DNA of 64,000 bases from Maylandia zebra (taxonomy: Eukaryota > Chordata > Actinopteri > Cichliformes > Cichlidae), in assembly GCF_041146795.1 (NCBI RefSeq), contig NC_135184.1, positions 8,298,967 through 8,362,966 on the forward strand, read 5' to 3'. A model generated the notes under the pieces. The model worked only from the letters and a program-made list of their open reading frames with translations, did not search any database and was not told the origin of the DNA. Shown piece after piece: positions 46,303 to 57,500 of the stretch. Both the position numbers and the translations under genes were made by a program. Position 1 is the stretch's first letter. Every line of letters begins with the position of its first letter.

Positions 46303-46441
46303 GCCTGTATTTGTATAGCGCTTTACTAGTCCCTAAGGACCCCAAAGCGCTTTACACAACCAGTCATCCACCCATTCACATTCACACACCGGTAATGGCA
46401 AACTACATCGTAGCCACAGCCACCCTGGGGCGCACTTCGTA
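46303..46441 (-). mobile_element. tRNA-derived SINE, 3' part
   Basis: Minus-strand copy of the same SINE tail (GTAAATGGCCTGTATTTGTA on the plus strand, ending CACCCTGGGGCGCACT). Confidence 0.7.
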
Positions 46442-47925
46442 ATCCATTTAAAAATTCATCTTAAGTCACTGTCTGCTTATTCAGAAAAGTCCTGTTTAAT
46501 TTTTTATAGGAGATGTACTCCAGAGAAGCTCCTCACTGTACAGGTGAGACGCTCGTGACTGACTCGCAACACAAAAGCTGCCAAAATAAGTGAAAAGCAA
46601 GGATTCTGGTATCTTACTGCCCCTGAGGATTTTTATCCCTTTCCAAATTTATTTAACAACACAAATTCAAAACAGCTGATTATTCAGCTTCATTATATGA
46701 CATAAACCCTGTATTCTCTCTCCCCTTGAGCTTTTCTCTCTTAACTGTCACCAGATTTTTGTTATCTTGTCCACACAAACAGTTTTATTTGAATGTAGTT
46801 TGCAATTTTTCTTGCACAGAATTTATGCAGATAAAGTTATCACATCATTCCACCAAATGTTACAGTTTATGGCAATAAGACATGGAAGAAAAGCACAAAA
46901 CTGCATAAAAGGTCAACCTAAACCTCCAGACATTTGAACACTTTTACTAATTTGTAATCCATGATCATTTCTGCACTAACATCTGAATGTGAAATAAAGC
47001 TTCACTCTGCTGATCTGTTACTTACAATCATCTAAAAGCCTTTATGTCCCATTAATTTATTTTACTTGTGATGTGACAGATGGACGGTGGGAGTATGTAA
47101 ATAATCATAACAACAGCAAAAATGTACTGACAAGGTGAAAGTGAGGGTCTAGAATCTAGTTATAGTTCAATCACTATATCAAGCTAAATGAAAAGGCTTT
47201 AAGCTGAATTCATACTGATGTAGATGTAAACTTTACATAAACTGATTTTTGTGCTCTGAGGCTGAAAAGTATGCCAAAAACTGCCATTCTTTTAACGGGC
47301 ACCTGAGGCTATATCCAAAGAAGTGAGTAACTCTCAGCAGTAGGAATACACTTGTTTACAGCTTGGACCAAAGCCGTTTTTTGTATCTATGGCTAATTTT
47401 CTACTTGTAACAGCTTCATGCAGGGTGGAATTTTATATAACTTACCCATTTAAATTGTGTGCAAGTGGATGTAGCCACATTTAGTGACAGGTGCGTGGAA
47501 ACTAGGTCAGTACTGTTTTAGTGGGCCTCACCGAAATTGACCTCTCAGCCACGTAACTGGGTAAGTTTTGTATTATTTAAAAATGCAAATCATCAGCTAG
47601 TCCAAGAACTTTGTGCTCCAATTCTAGTGTGTGATGTTCAAGTATTTAGTTTGTTACACCAATATATTGTATTGATATAGTTTGCTTACCAAGCTTGGAA
47701 GCATTGGGTGATAACTACATCCTCTTGCTAACGCACTGCTTACACCAGGCTGTTTTTCTGTTTGTTTGTTTTTCATTGTTATTTTTAAGTATGAGTGATA
47801 GAGTGAAATAACATGTTTTAATTCAAGTTTATTATTTATTACATCAACGCTAAAAAGAGTTTAGTATTGATTGCTTAACTACAAAGGATTGGAAACAAAT
47901 CTTTCATCCATTCTGTTTGGGAAAT
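46442..47925. other. No gene recognised
   Basis: AT-rich non-coding sequence. Confidence 0.5.
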
Positions 47926-47926
47926 C

Positions 47927-48140
47927 TATCCATTCATTTACTTCCACTTACCTAATTCCGGGTCACAGGGGGCGGGGGGAGCCTATGCCACCTGTCATAG
48001 GGAAAGCTGGGTTCCACCATGGACAGGTTGCCAATCTCTCACAGGGCAACACATCCATTCACACTCACATTCACACCTACAGTCAATTTAGCATGACTAA
48101 TTAACCTAATTGCATGCATGTTTTTGGGCTGTCCAAAGAA
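47927..48140 (+). repeat. Dispersed fish repeat fragment (CCATTCA...GGGTCACAGGGG type)
   Basis: Shares its layout with fragments at 13546-13592 and 46107-46146: a CCAT-rich start, GGGTCACAGGGGGCGGGGG, then CATCCATTCACACTCACATT and GCATGCATGTTTTTGGGCTG. It is a common fish interspersed repeat that I cannot assign to a class with certainty. Confidence 0.55.
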
Positions 48141-49640
48141 GCCAGAAAGGCAAAGAACATGCACACACAAACTGGGTTGAGACTCAGAACCTTGTTGCTT
48201 TGATATTCAGTACAAATCACTGGTCCACTCTGCTTGACACTCAGGAAGCTTTAGGTTTTAAATGTGGTGCCTAAAGTTAGATATTTGGGTCACATCATGA
48301 CTGATCTCTGCAATGATGATGTGCAGCACCACTGCTGCACAGTATATGCACAAGCAAATATGCAAGTCTTTAAATTCTACATGTGTACAGATGATGTTAA
48401 AAGCTCCTTTTAGATGGCTTTTTTAATTGTACTCCATCTTAAACCACAATTATGGCACAAAAATAAAAGAAAAAAGCTTTAGGATGTTGCTCAAGCTTGT
48501 GCAAGTGCAACACTAAATGTGTATTGTTTTAAGTTTTGATTGAGTAGTGTTAGTTTGTTCTTTTCCTTTGTTTGATGACTTCATTTACTTTTGTTTGAGC
48601 AACCAAAAAAAAGTCAAGTGGATTTCATAATGGTTTTGAACACACTAACAATAAAAAGCCCATTTAAGCCTCTCAGAAAATTCCTAATAGAACATCTCAG
48701 CTTTTCATTAGTTATCTATTGTTTTACAGAGTTTTTCAAATCCTGCAGGAGGCATTACTCTCAAAACAGAAATAGTAACACCCATGATGTTAACCTATTG
48801 CTCCCTCTTGATGCAGTGTAACCACTGCACTGTTAAGCCAGGGGGCTTTTTTTTTTTTTAAATCTACATAAATATACACGGTACGGTATCATATACCAAA
48901 CATTAAATGTATTTTTTTTCCTAAAAACTATGAAAATACAGATTTCCATGCAGTAGTGTTGCAACACAGAATCTGACATGATGTCTATGCCTATTCAGGC
49001 CTCACTGGGAACAATGTAAAGCACAAAATGTGTGGGATAAACATGTAATTGTTATACTTTTACCAGAAACGTGGAAATCTTTGATCATCTGTTTTCAAAA
49101 GCAGGCCAACACGTTCGCTGTCTGCATGTTGGCAAGAGCCCGAGGACCACTGCCAAACACAAGGGCCGCAGAGGGATTTGAATAAATGTTTCTACAATCA
49201 CTGTTTCCTCGTGTCCTTTTTAGATGAATTAAAAGGAGATGATATGGTGGCTCTGCTTGTTTTGGATGCACTGTGCAAGGAATGAGACAAAGACTAAAGA
49301 AAAGCGCTCTTGCGTAAATCAAAAGTTGTTTGACTTTGGAGACCAACTTTTTCCTTTGTGTGTTGATAAAATCAAGAACTACACAAAAAGTGTACAAGAA
49401 CTAAGGAATTTTCTACACCAGTCATTGCAGTTAATCAAATCGCAATCACTATTGCTAGGATTTAGTTTCCCGTGAAAGCTCCAAGAGCAAGGCAGCTCTC
49501 AGATTGTGGTTTTTGATTGTTTTGCCAGTTTCATAAAAAAATTATAGTATGAGACATGTGCTACAGATATATATATATATAAAAAAATTATTTACTGACC
49601 TCTTACAGCTACAATCAATAAGATTTATTAATAACATAAT
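48141..49640. other. No gene recognised
   Basis: Short frames only, AT-rich. Confidence 0.5.
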
Positions 49641-49644
49641 GTAG

Positions 49645-49965
49645 GGTGCGATCGTGGCTCAAGAGTTCGTCTTGTAATCGGAAGGTTGCCGGTTTGAGCC
49701 CCGGCTCCGACAGTCTTGGTCGTTGTGTCCTTGGGAAGACACTTCACCCGTTGCCTACTGGTGGTGGTCAGAGGGCCCGGTGGCACCTGTGTCCGGCAGC
49801 CTCGCCTCTGTCAGTGCGCCCCAGGGCAGCTGTGGCTACAATGTAGCTTGCCATCACCAGTGTGTGAATGTGTGTGTGAATGGGTGAATGACTGAATGTA
49901 GTGTAAAGTGCTTTGGGGTCCATAGGGACTAAGTAAAGCACTATACAAATACAGACCATTTACCA
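49645..49965 (+). mobile_element. tRNA-derived SINE, nearly full length
   Basis: The head resembles a tRNA: a box A-like GTGGCTCAAGAGTTCG and a box B-like GGTTGCCGGTTTGAGCC, 35-40 bases apart. A conserved body follows, then the AAAGCACTATACAAATACAG tail. This is the most complete member in the window; others are at 41525, 46303, 52675 and the window end. Confidence 0.8.
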
Positions 49966-51896
49966 TTATGTTTAGAAACAGAGTGGACCTTTCAAATTAT
50001 TTCACACATTTCCTCTAGGTTCAAATTTGTAGCTCTTTCTCAAAAAATTTGAGTGATTTCATTATTGTAAACCCAGTAAATGTGCTTTTAAAGTGCACAA
50101 TAAAACACTGGATAATATCTCATTATGGCTTCCAGATGGACTAAATAAATAAAAAGAAGCTTGCAGCTAGCAGCATGAAATAGTGAAGAAAGGGGAGCCG
50201 ATATCATGTGATGCATTATTGAGCAAAGTGTAAGAATAGTCTAAGAAGAATTTTGGCTTTCAAGTTTTCTTCAACTGACTTTAAAACAGTCTTTGTCTCT
50301 GTCCTTTGTTACTAAAGTCCTAAAGATACAACACAGTCTTAAAAATAAATACATCTGCACCACATGGGACAGAGATCTTGGCTCCTCTTGTCAGCAGCCT
50401 GCTAAGATAATTACACGGTGCAGACTACATGAACATGGCCTAATAATACACAGTGCAGACATGGCAGGCTTGTAATGTTCACCAGATCAGCAGCTTGGCC
50501 CAAAACCATTCTCGTTCTTACTGTTTTTTAATCAGTTGGAAGAAAAAGGTGAACACCTGAAACAGACAGTATTATTTGTAATTGTTACTGTACGGGGGAC
50601 TTCTTGAAGAAAGAAATCAGCTGCTAATCTGACCGAAAGCTTGTTTGTGTCAATGAAACTTTGAACTTTATAAGCCGATCTTTTAAACTATTCACTGAAT
50701 TCTCAGCGTCACAAATTACCAACATGATGTTAACAACAATCCAAGGGAGAGCAGCAGCTCCAGTCCTTCATTAAATACCACAAGCGATTAGATGATGAGA
50801 GAGAAACTACAGGATAAGGAAACTCCATCCACAGGTGGACCCACAAGGAAGCGTCACAGAAGAATGAAAGGGACAGAAGGACTGAGAGAGAGTGAGTGAG
50901 AGGGAAAAAAAACAGGGAAAATCCCAAAAAGTTATTGTTAGAGGCCAAAAACCAGGGGTATTAATATCCAGGTAAAATACCCCAGCTTGCTCCAGATCCT
51001 TTAAATCACCTTCAATTAATTCAGTGAGATTTTTTAGGTGTAACTGATTTTGCAGAAATGGAAATGTTTTCCAAATTCAATGTTTTTTAATGTGACATAA
51101 ACAAAAGTACAAATGTTGGACTAGAGTAGGATTAACCTCTTCAAATCTTATGTTATTTAGTTCCATTTAGTTTGATTAAATCTTCTTTAAATAGCACCAA
51201 AACAATACAATTATTCAGCAAAGAATTCAACCCCAGCAGTTTTTATGGGTTGTTTTGAGTTAACTCTAGTATTCAGTGAGGTTTCACGGAGTCCTGAAAA
51301 CTTCACCCCTGATAAAGTCTTTTGGAGCATCATGACCTGCCTCCTGTCTGTTTTGGCTCCACAATGGGCCACAACAAACAGCTCACCATTAACAACAGCA
51401 AGTTAATGTCAAGTGGACATTGGATAGTGTTCAGAACCCAGCCTTAACTTCTCTGATCACCTATTCTGCTTGTCTCTAAAGCCTGTATGTTTTATACCTT
51501 GTACTTGTGAAATACTTTTAACATCTCAGTTACAGTTCTGGTATCTGCTGGTATCTGCATGCAGTTTAAATTTGAATGGCTATACACAAATGAATTAATC
51601 ATCATTTACTCATAAACACAGAAGCATAAAGTCAATCTCAAGTTCCCACAGAACATACATCCCTTAGTGCAGGTATAATGCCTTTCAAAGGCCAGAAGCT
51701 GACGTGAGCTCCACTGAGCTGAAATGACAGAAAGGGAGCAGTCAGATACAGAAACACAAAGAACAGGAGAGATAGAGAAGGAGCTTTTCAACAATGCTGC
51801 TTAATAAATCAAACAGGCAGATGAAGGTTCTGCAGTCTTCATGAACTCCCTGCACTGTAGCAAGCATGTTATCTCCCATCTCAGAGGTGAAAAATG
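49966..51896. other. No gene recognised
   Basis: No supported ORF or repeat family. Confidence 0.5.
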
Positions 51897-52370
51897 AGGT
51901 TGAGGTAGTTACTAGTACGTCAGGTTTTGTTCCCCGCTTCCCATTTCTTGTTTAAATTCCTCTTCCGCTCTGCCAAAGTTGCTTTGAGGTGATTCGTTTG
52001 GTTGAGTTTTATGGTGAGTTATTATATTTTTTCAAGACTTTAGTGTAATGTTTCCCAAAACTCTGTTCACTTAACAGTAATCTCCAACACTCGGTCTTCC
52101 TCCCACAGTCCAGCACCATGCAGGTTGGGATAGATGGTGCTCTAAATTCGTTGTAGATGTGATTCTGTTTCTTTCTGTGTGGGAGCACTAGCCAGAGCAC
52201 GACTGTTTATTTAGAGGCTTATACTGCCATCTTGTGGCAGTAGTGAAGACTGTGTGCAGAGAAGACTGTGTGCAGAGAGCCACGACAAACTCGAGCGCTT
52301 ATCAAAACAGGAAGTTATCACTAATCCCTTCACAATAAGAGCCTGAACTGCAAACAAACGCAGAGCTGCT
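51897..52370. repeat. Dispersed repeat C, uninterrupted copy
   Basis: 51897-52175 matches 53398-53806, and 52247-52370 matches 54518-54626. Shared words include CAGGTTTTGTTCCC, GGGATAGATGGTGCTCTAAA and GCAGAGAGCCA. It is non-coding. Confidence 0.65.
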
Positions 52371-52674
52371 CGGTACCGATTATAGCCCCCCAACCCCCCT
52401 TCCCCTCTCTCTCTTCCTCTCCACTGCATGGCTTTGGAAAATGTGAATGCGTGCACAAAATTCAGACTTTTAATTGTATTTTCTTAAGTTCTAAAGCTTT
52501 ATCTGCAATCATACTACATCAAAGTAATTAAGTAATAGAAAAACAACTAAATTAAAACTGAACAGTTAAACAAAAAATTCAATGTTTTTCATTGTCTACA
52601 GTACCTTAGAAATTTCAGTATGTGTTTTTTTATGTAGAAAAAAGGAAACTGCTTGAAGATAATAATAATAATGA

Positions 52675-52881
52675 TGGATTGGATTTATGTAGCGCTTTTC
52701 AAGGCACCCAATGCCACTATTCATTCACTCTCGCATTCTCACTGGTGGAGGCAAGCTACGGTTGTAGCCAGCCACAGCTGCCCTGGGGCAGACTGACAGA
52801 AGCGAGGCCGCCTACTGGTGTTGGCCCCTCTGGCCAACACCACAGATACGCTTCCCAACCCCCTGAGCCACGGTCGCCGTA
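52675..52881 (-). mobile_element. tRNA-derived SINE, reverse orientation
   Basis: Read on the minus strand it begins with a tRNA-like head GGCGACCGTGGCTCAGG, passes through CTTCTGTCAGTCTGCCCCAG and ends AAGCGCTACATAAATCCAAT next to an (AAT)n tract. Confidence 0.7.
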
Positions 52882-53397
52882 ATAACAACCTTTTGTTTAA
52901 TAAATGCTGAAAAGCCTGGGAAATCGCACATTGACTACAATGAGACTACAATATGACTACAATAAGATTATAACACAGTATCCAACATCAGGATTTAAGG
53001 GCAGAACCAGAAATAGAAGAAAATTTTAGAAGTACTTACAAGAAGCATTAACAGAAGCTTGCCGGAAAATAAACAAAAAGTTGTTGGAGAGTCCAGGGCT
53101 TTTTCCAGAAACCACGTTAAGAAAAGATGCGGAATTTGTTAATCGTGAGATGAGGGAAATTCCACGTTTTGTGTTATACATAGAGGGCTACCTAAATGGC
53201 TGGCAGGTTTTCTTCAACACACCTTAAGTTTTTGTTTGACTCCTCCCCTCATGCTGCATCTGTCTGAAACTGTTCCTCATTTCCACATTTATGTAATCAT
53301 CAAAGCACATAGTGATTTGAAAATTGCAGCTTTTCTGGTATTAAGAGATGACCACCTTACTACTTAGTAACATATTCAATAGAACATGTTGGATTTG

Positions 53398-54626
53398 TTG
53401 GAGGTAGTTACCAGTATGTCAGGTTTTGTTCCCGGCTTCCTGTTTAATTCGTCTTCTTGCCAAAGTTACTTTGAGGTGACTAGCTTTGTTGAGTTTTATG
53501 GTCAGTTATAATATTTTTATATATATATATTTTTTTTTTATAAAACAGGCCCTGGGACAAAGGGGGTAAGGTCAAGAACTGGTCCAGGATCACACAACAA
53601 ACACTCAATAATAGATCACAGATAAAAGACCACCCCCACAGGACTACTGGTAGTGGCCATGTCCTTTCCCCAACATATATATTCATTTCACCTAGTAATA
53701 ACCTCCAACAGGTGCTCTCCAGGTACTCTATCTTCCTCCCACAGCGAAGCAACATGAAGTTTGGGATAGATGGTGCTCTAAATTGGTTGTAGATGTGATT
53801 CTGTGTCTTTTTGTGCTTTAATATCAGGAATTATTTTGTCTAATTAAATATTGACTGGCAGCTTTTCTGGGGTGTACCCTGCCTCTCTCTAAATGTCGGA
53901 CAGGATAGGCTCCAGCCCCCTTAATTATTGGGTAAGTGTTAAGTGAATTGGATAAGTGGTTAAGAAAAATTTAGGGATATTTTGGCTGGGGATCGTAAGC
54001 ATATTTATAAACTGAAGGAGTACGTTTAATATTAATAATATAAATGTACTACATTTGACAGATGTACAGATAAGAGCTAGAAGCTCCATTAACAGAAAAA
54101 GAATTAACCATGTAATATTTCTTATACCAAACAATATAGTGCCAGGGCTGGATGGCTTCCCGGCTGAGTTCTATAAGCTTTTCTGGGATATGCTCAGCCC
54201 AATATATTTAAAATGTATCCAAGGAATAAAACAAACTGGTATTATTCCCTGTGATTTAAACACAGCTGCTATCACAGTTCTTCTTAAACCTTGCAGGGAT
54301 CCCACTGTCACATGTAGTTATTGATCACTCTCACTAATTAATACAGATATGAAAATTATAACCAAGGCAGTAACAATCAGAATTGAGAAAGTCATCTCAT
54401 CCATAATTCACCTGGATCAAACTGGTTTTATCAAACACAGACACTCCCCAAACAATACACCTAGACTTTTGGATTTAACGGCTTCAACAGGAAGCCGTTA
54501 GGAAAAGCTTTGTAAAGACATTTGTGCAGAGAGCCATGACAGACTGGAGTGCTTACCAAAACAAAAAGTTACCACTGATCCCTTTGGAATAAGAACCTGA
54601 GTTGCAAACAAATGCAGAGCTGCTGG
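53398..54626. repeat. Dispersed repeat C, copy split by an insertion
   Basis: 53398-53806 and 54518-54626 are the two halves. About 700 bases, including an L1-like fragment, lie between them where the other copy has only about 70. Confidence 0.6.
54050..54480 (+). mobile_element. L1-like LINE reverse transcriptase fragment
   Basis: Forward frame: PGLDGFPAEFYKLFWDMLSP, then TAAITVLLKPCRDPT, a stop at 54322, then SLINTDMKIITKAVTIRIEK and LDQTGFIKHRHS. These are reverse-transcriptase blocks 2-4 of L1-type LINEs. The stop and the missing ends show it is dead. Confidence 0.8.
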
Positions 54627-54929
54627 ATATGTTTTTTTAATAATCTCTCTTTTGAATTTAACCTTTTGGATTTAATGTCAACTTAAATACAGTTTCAGTC
54701 AGTGGCAGACCTGTAATATTTGACCTGTACTAAATGAGTATAATAGTATTTGCCAGTGTGGCAAGCACGTCCCATTTTACTTAGAGGTTAACTCTAATGG
54801 AGCCAATGTTGCTATGTGAACTTTGCTCCAGATACCATTCCTGCTATCCAGAAAGTACATCATGAAAAGCTATTCGTGTACACGCAGAACACCCAAAACA
54901 ACGCTTAACAACAGTGCAATCCTCTATGC

Positions 54930-55650
54930 CAGGGGTCTCAAACTCGCGGCCCGCAGGACGATAGTTTTTGGCCCCCACCTTAATATGAAAATTTAATGTT
55001 AGTGCGACCCGCGAGTTTGATAATGTATTTTAATGTATGACGTATGGAGTGTTTCTTTCTTTTCTGTACCTGGCTGGCTTCCTCCTTTGGGCAAACGCGG
55101 ACATTCGCCCCAGCGCGCTGCGTTCACAACACTTCAAAAAAAGTTTTTTTTTTTAAGTTGCTGCCCAGCGGGACATTATACGTATATAGATTTATACACA
55201 CGTCAGTGGGATTTTTAGTTATTTTTTCACAGTTATTTTTATTAATCCCTCGGGTGGGTTCCTCTGGGAAATTCGATTTCCAAAAAAGCACAGCACCGAC
55301 AGAAGTTACAGAGTTATACACACACACATATATATAAATACAGAGACAATATAAATAAAATATACGAAGGGGATAAATAGAATAAATAGGAATAAAAATA
55401 AAAATACAAGTGAATTGCACATTTCAAGTATTGAGTCTATATCAATCTGTATTACAGATTGATTAATTTTCTTATTAATTCTTAATTTGCTTATTTATTT
55501 TTCATATTTTGTGTTAAAAAAAAAAATAAAGAGATTTGCGAAGATTGGAATTTTTTAACCATGCCTTTCTTGTGGAAAACCTAATGCGGCCCAGCCTCAC
55601 CCAGACTCTGCCTCCAGCGGCCCTCAGCTAAATTGAGTTTGAGACCCCTG
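54930..55650. mobile_element. hAT-like element, internally rearranged
   Basis: It begins CAGGGGTCTCAAACTC at 54930 and ends GAGTTTGAGACCCCTG at 55650, inverse complements. Inside is a reversed piece of a LINE 3' UTR (about 55240-55435, matching 5262-5490) in place of the transposase. The 8-base flanks do not match, so the two ends may come from different insertions. Confidence 0.65.
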
Positions 55651-56438
55651 TTCTTATGCATTTCTGACTAGAGCTTTTTTCGTGTGTCTGACTCTCTTCT
55701 GACTACAAATATGTAGGACTGCTTTCTTTCATTTGCGCAAAATCTCTCAAATTAGAAACATCCTGTTTAAGAGTGATGTTGAAAAACTAGTTTATGCATT
55801 ATTACTTCTAGGCAGAACTACTGTAATTCATTATTATCAGGCTGTCGTAAAAATTCCCTGAAACACCTTCAGGTGACCCAAAATGCTCCAGTAAGAGTAC
55901 TGACAGGGAAAGAAGGACCATATTTAAGAAAAAAAAATCCAAAACAAAGAAGTGAGAGTTCAGGAGGCTAGCGGCAGAGACACAGCAGTTAAGAGGGCTG
56001 ACCAGGAGGCTGGCAAAGAAAGACAGAGCAGATCTGGAGGCCGACCATGACCATAAAGATCCTCGGCTGACAAGACTAGAGACCGTTGTCAGTTTATACG
56101 TCAAGGACCTCCTCAATCACACTAACACTTCTTCTGTAGAGGAAATAGAGTCTGGGGATGAGGTATATGAGTCTGGGCACTGAGGCAGTCTTTGGTGGGA
56201 GGACCCCTAGGGAGGATTTTTATGAGAATCAGCACCCCCAAGTCTGAGGCCATGTTCCTCAGCTGGAAAAAAGTGGAGCACCCACTCCGAGTTAGGGATG
56301 AGTTGCTGACCCAGGTGAAAGAGTTTATGTATCTCAGGGTCTTGTTCACGTATCATGAGAGAGGGGATTCCTTTTTTGATTCCTTTTGTCTGTACATTCA
56401 TGTCCTTGGTTTCGGTCATCTCTCCTGATCTTGTCATT
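55448..56438 (+). repeat. About 1 kb transposon mosaic, copy 2
   Basis: Nearly identical to 729-1720. At 56438 it joins directly to the gag-like remnant, which in copy 1 lies a further kilobase away (2749), so the two copies have different right-hand joins. Confidence 0.85.
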
Positions 56439-56554
56439 GCGAAAATTTGCATTTAAAATATTGGTGTTGATGATGGTGTTAATCCAGAGGACAGTGTTTC
56501 AAATGTGGCTGGTAAGCCTTCCATCATTAAAAGGTCAACTAGTGGTAAAATAAG
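56439..56554 (+). pseudogene. Gag-like remnant edge, copy 2
   Basis: Matches 2749-2864 and ends exactly at GGTAAAATAAG, the same base at which the copy at 61551-61780 ends. The sequence after it is shared with 61781 onward but not with 2865 onward. Confidence 0.8.
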
Positions 56555-57403
56555 GACGATCTGATTTCCTCGTGTCAGCATTGTTCCCACATCATCATAA
56601 TTAATGTTGTTCCAGGTTCAACATTGCAAGTGACCAATCACCTTCTTGTGACGTAATTCCTTTGCGACTTCGAAATACCCGCCTTCGATTATTTCGAAAT
56701 ACAAGTGAAGAAGCGAAAAACCGCCGCCTGTCCGCCGAATTTGAAGTCAATTCGCCTGTCCGCCGAATTTGAAGTCAATTTAGGATACTTTCCTTTAATA
56801 AACGGTAAGCATTATACATATGTTCCTCACTTGGCTTGCTGTTTGTTTGCTAGCGATAGGCTACTTGACGACAGCATTAGCTAACCAGCGTTCCCCAACT
56901 TTTTGGGTGTTTCGTGGCCCGGGGGTTGGGTCAGGCAAAATTGCAGTAGCTTCCCTGATCATTTTACAAACATAAGTGAAGAGAATCTGGACTAAAAGGC
57001 CTAGACTTATGGTTGTGTGCTGAATCTATGAATCAAACTATCACCTGGAAACATAATTAACTGGTCCATAGCTGTGAAACTGGACATGAGTTCTTGATTC
57101 TATGGAGATTAACAGTAATCCAGAAATTTACAAATTTGTCCTGGTACATCGCGTAAATGTTGTCCCAGGGACATCGCGTAAATGTTGTCCCTGGGACATT
57201 GTGTAAATGTTGTCCCTGGGACATCATGTAGAATTTGCCCTGGGACATCGTGTAGATGTTGTCCCTGGGACATTGTGTAAATGTTGTCCCTGGGACATCA
57301 TGTAGAATTTGCCCTGGGACATCGTGTAGATGTTGTCCCTGGGACATCGTGTAAATGTTGTCCCTGGGACATCGTGTAGATGTTGTCCCTGGGACATCGT
57401 GTG
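56555..57403 (+). repeat. Shared 5' module, copy 1 (upstream of Ulp1-like gene)
   Basis: Begins GACGATCTGATTTCCTCG and runs through a tandem CGCCTGTCCGCCGAATTTGA pair to the minisatellite. It is nearly identical to 61781-62544, except that copy 2 has an extra 17-20 bases near 62112. I found no ORF in it. It may be promoter or element end. Confidence 0.85.
57139..57403 (+). repeat. 25-bp minisatellite, about 11 units
   Basis: The unit is CCCTGGGACATCGTG followed by TAAATGTTGT, with CGTG/CATG/TGTG/CGCG variants alternating in blocks. Confidence 0.9.
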
Positions 57404-57500
57404 ATAGCTTGTAAATAATGGAATGAAAATTATTGATTGTTATTAACTTGTGAAAAAGAAGTGTAACAAATCCACATGTTATGTTCTTACACCCTTACAG

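Noticed and set aside
49653-49720. tRNA gene
   Set aside because: The A- and B-box-like words belong to the head of a SINE that continues into the shared SINE body. No cloverleaf with a proper acceptor stem is apparent.
57057-57347. 96-codon minus-strand ORF with repeating SQGQHLHDVPG-type residues
   Set aside because: It is only the translation of the 25-bp minisatellite.
57139-57403. CRISPR-like array
   Set aside because: The units are contiguous with no unique spacers, and the genome is eukaryotic. It is a minisatellite.
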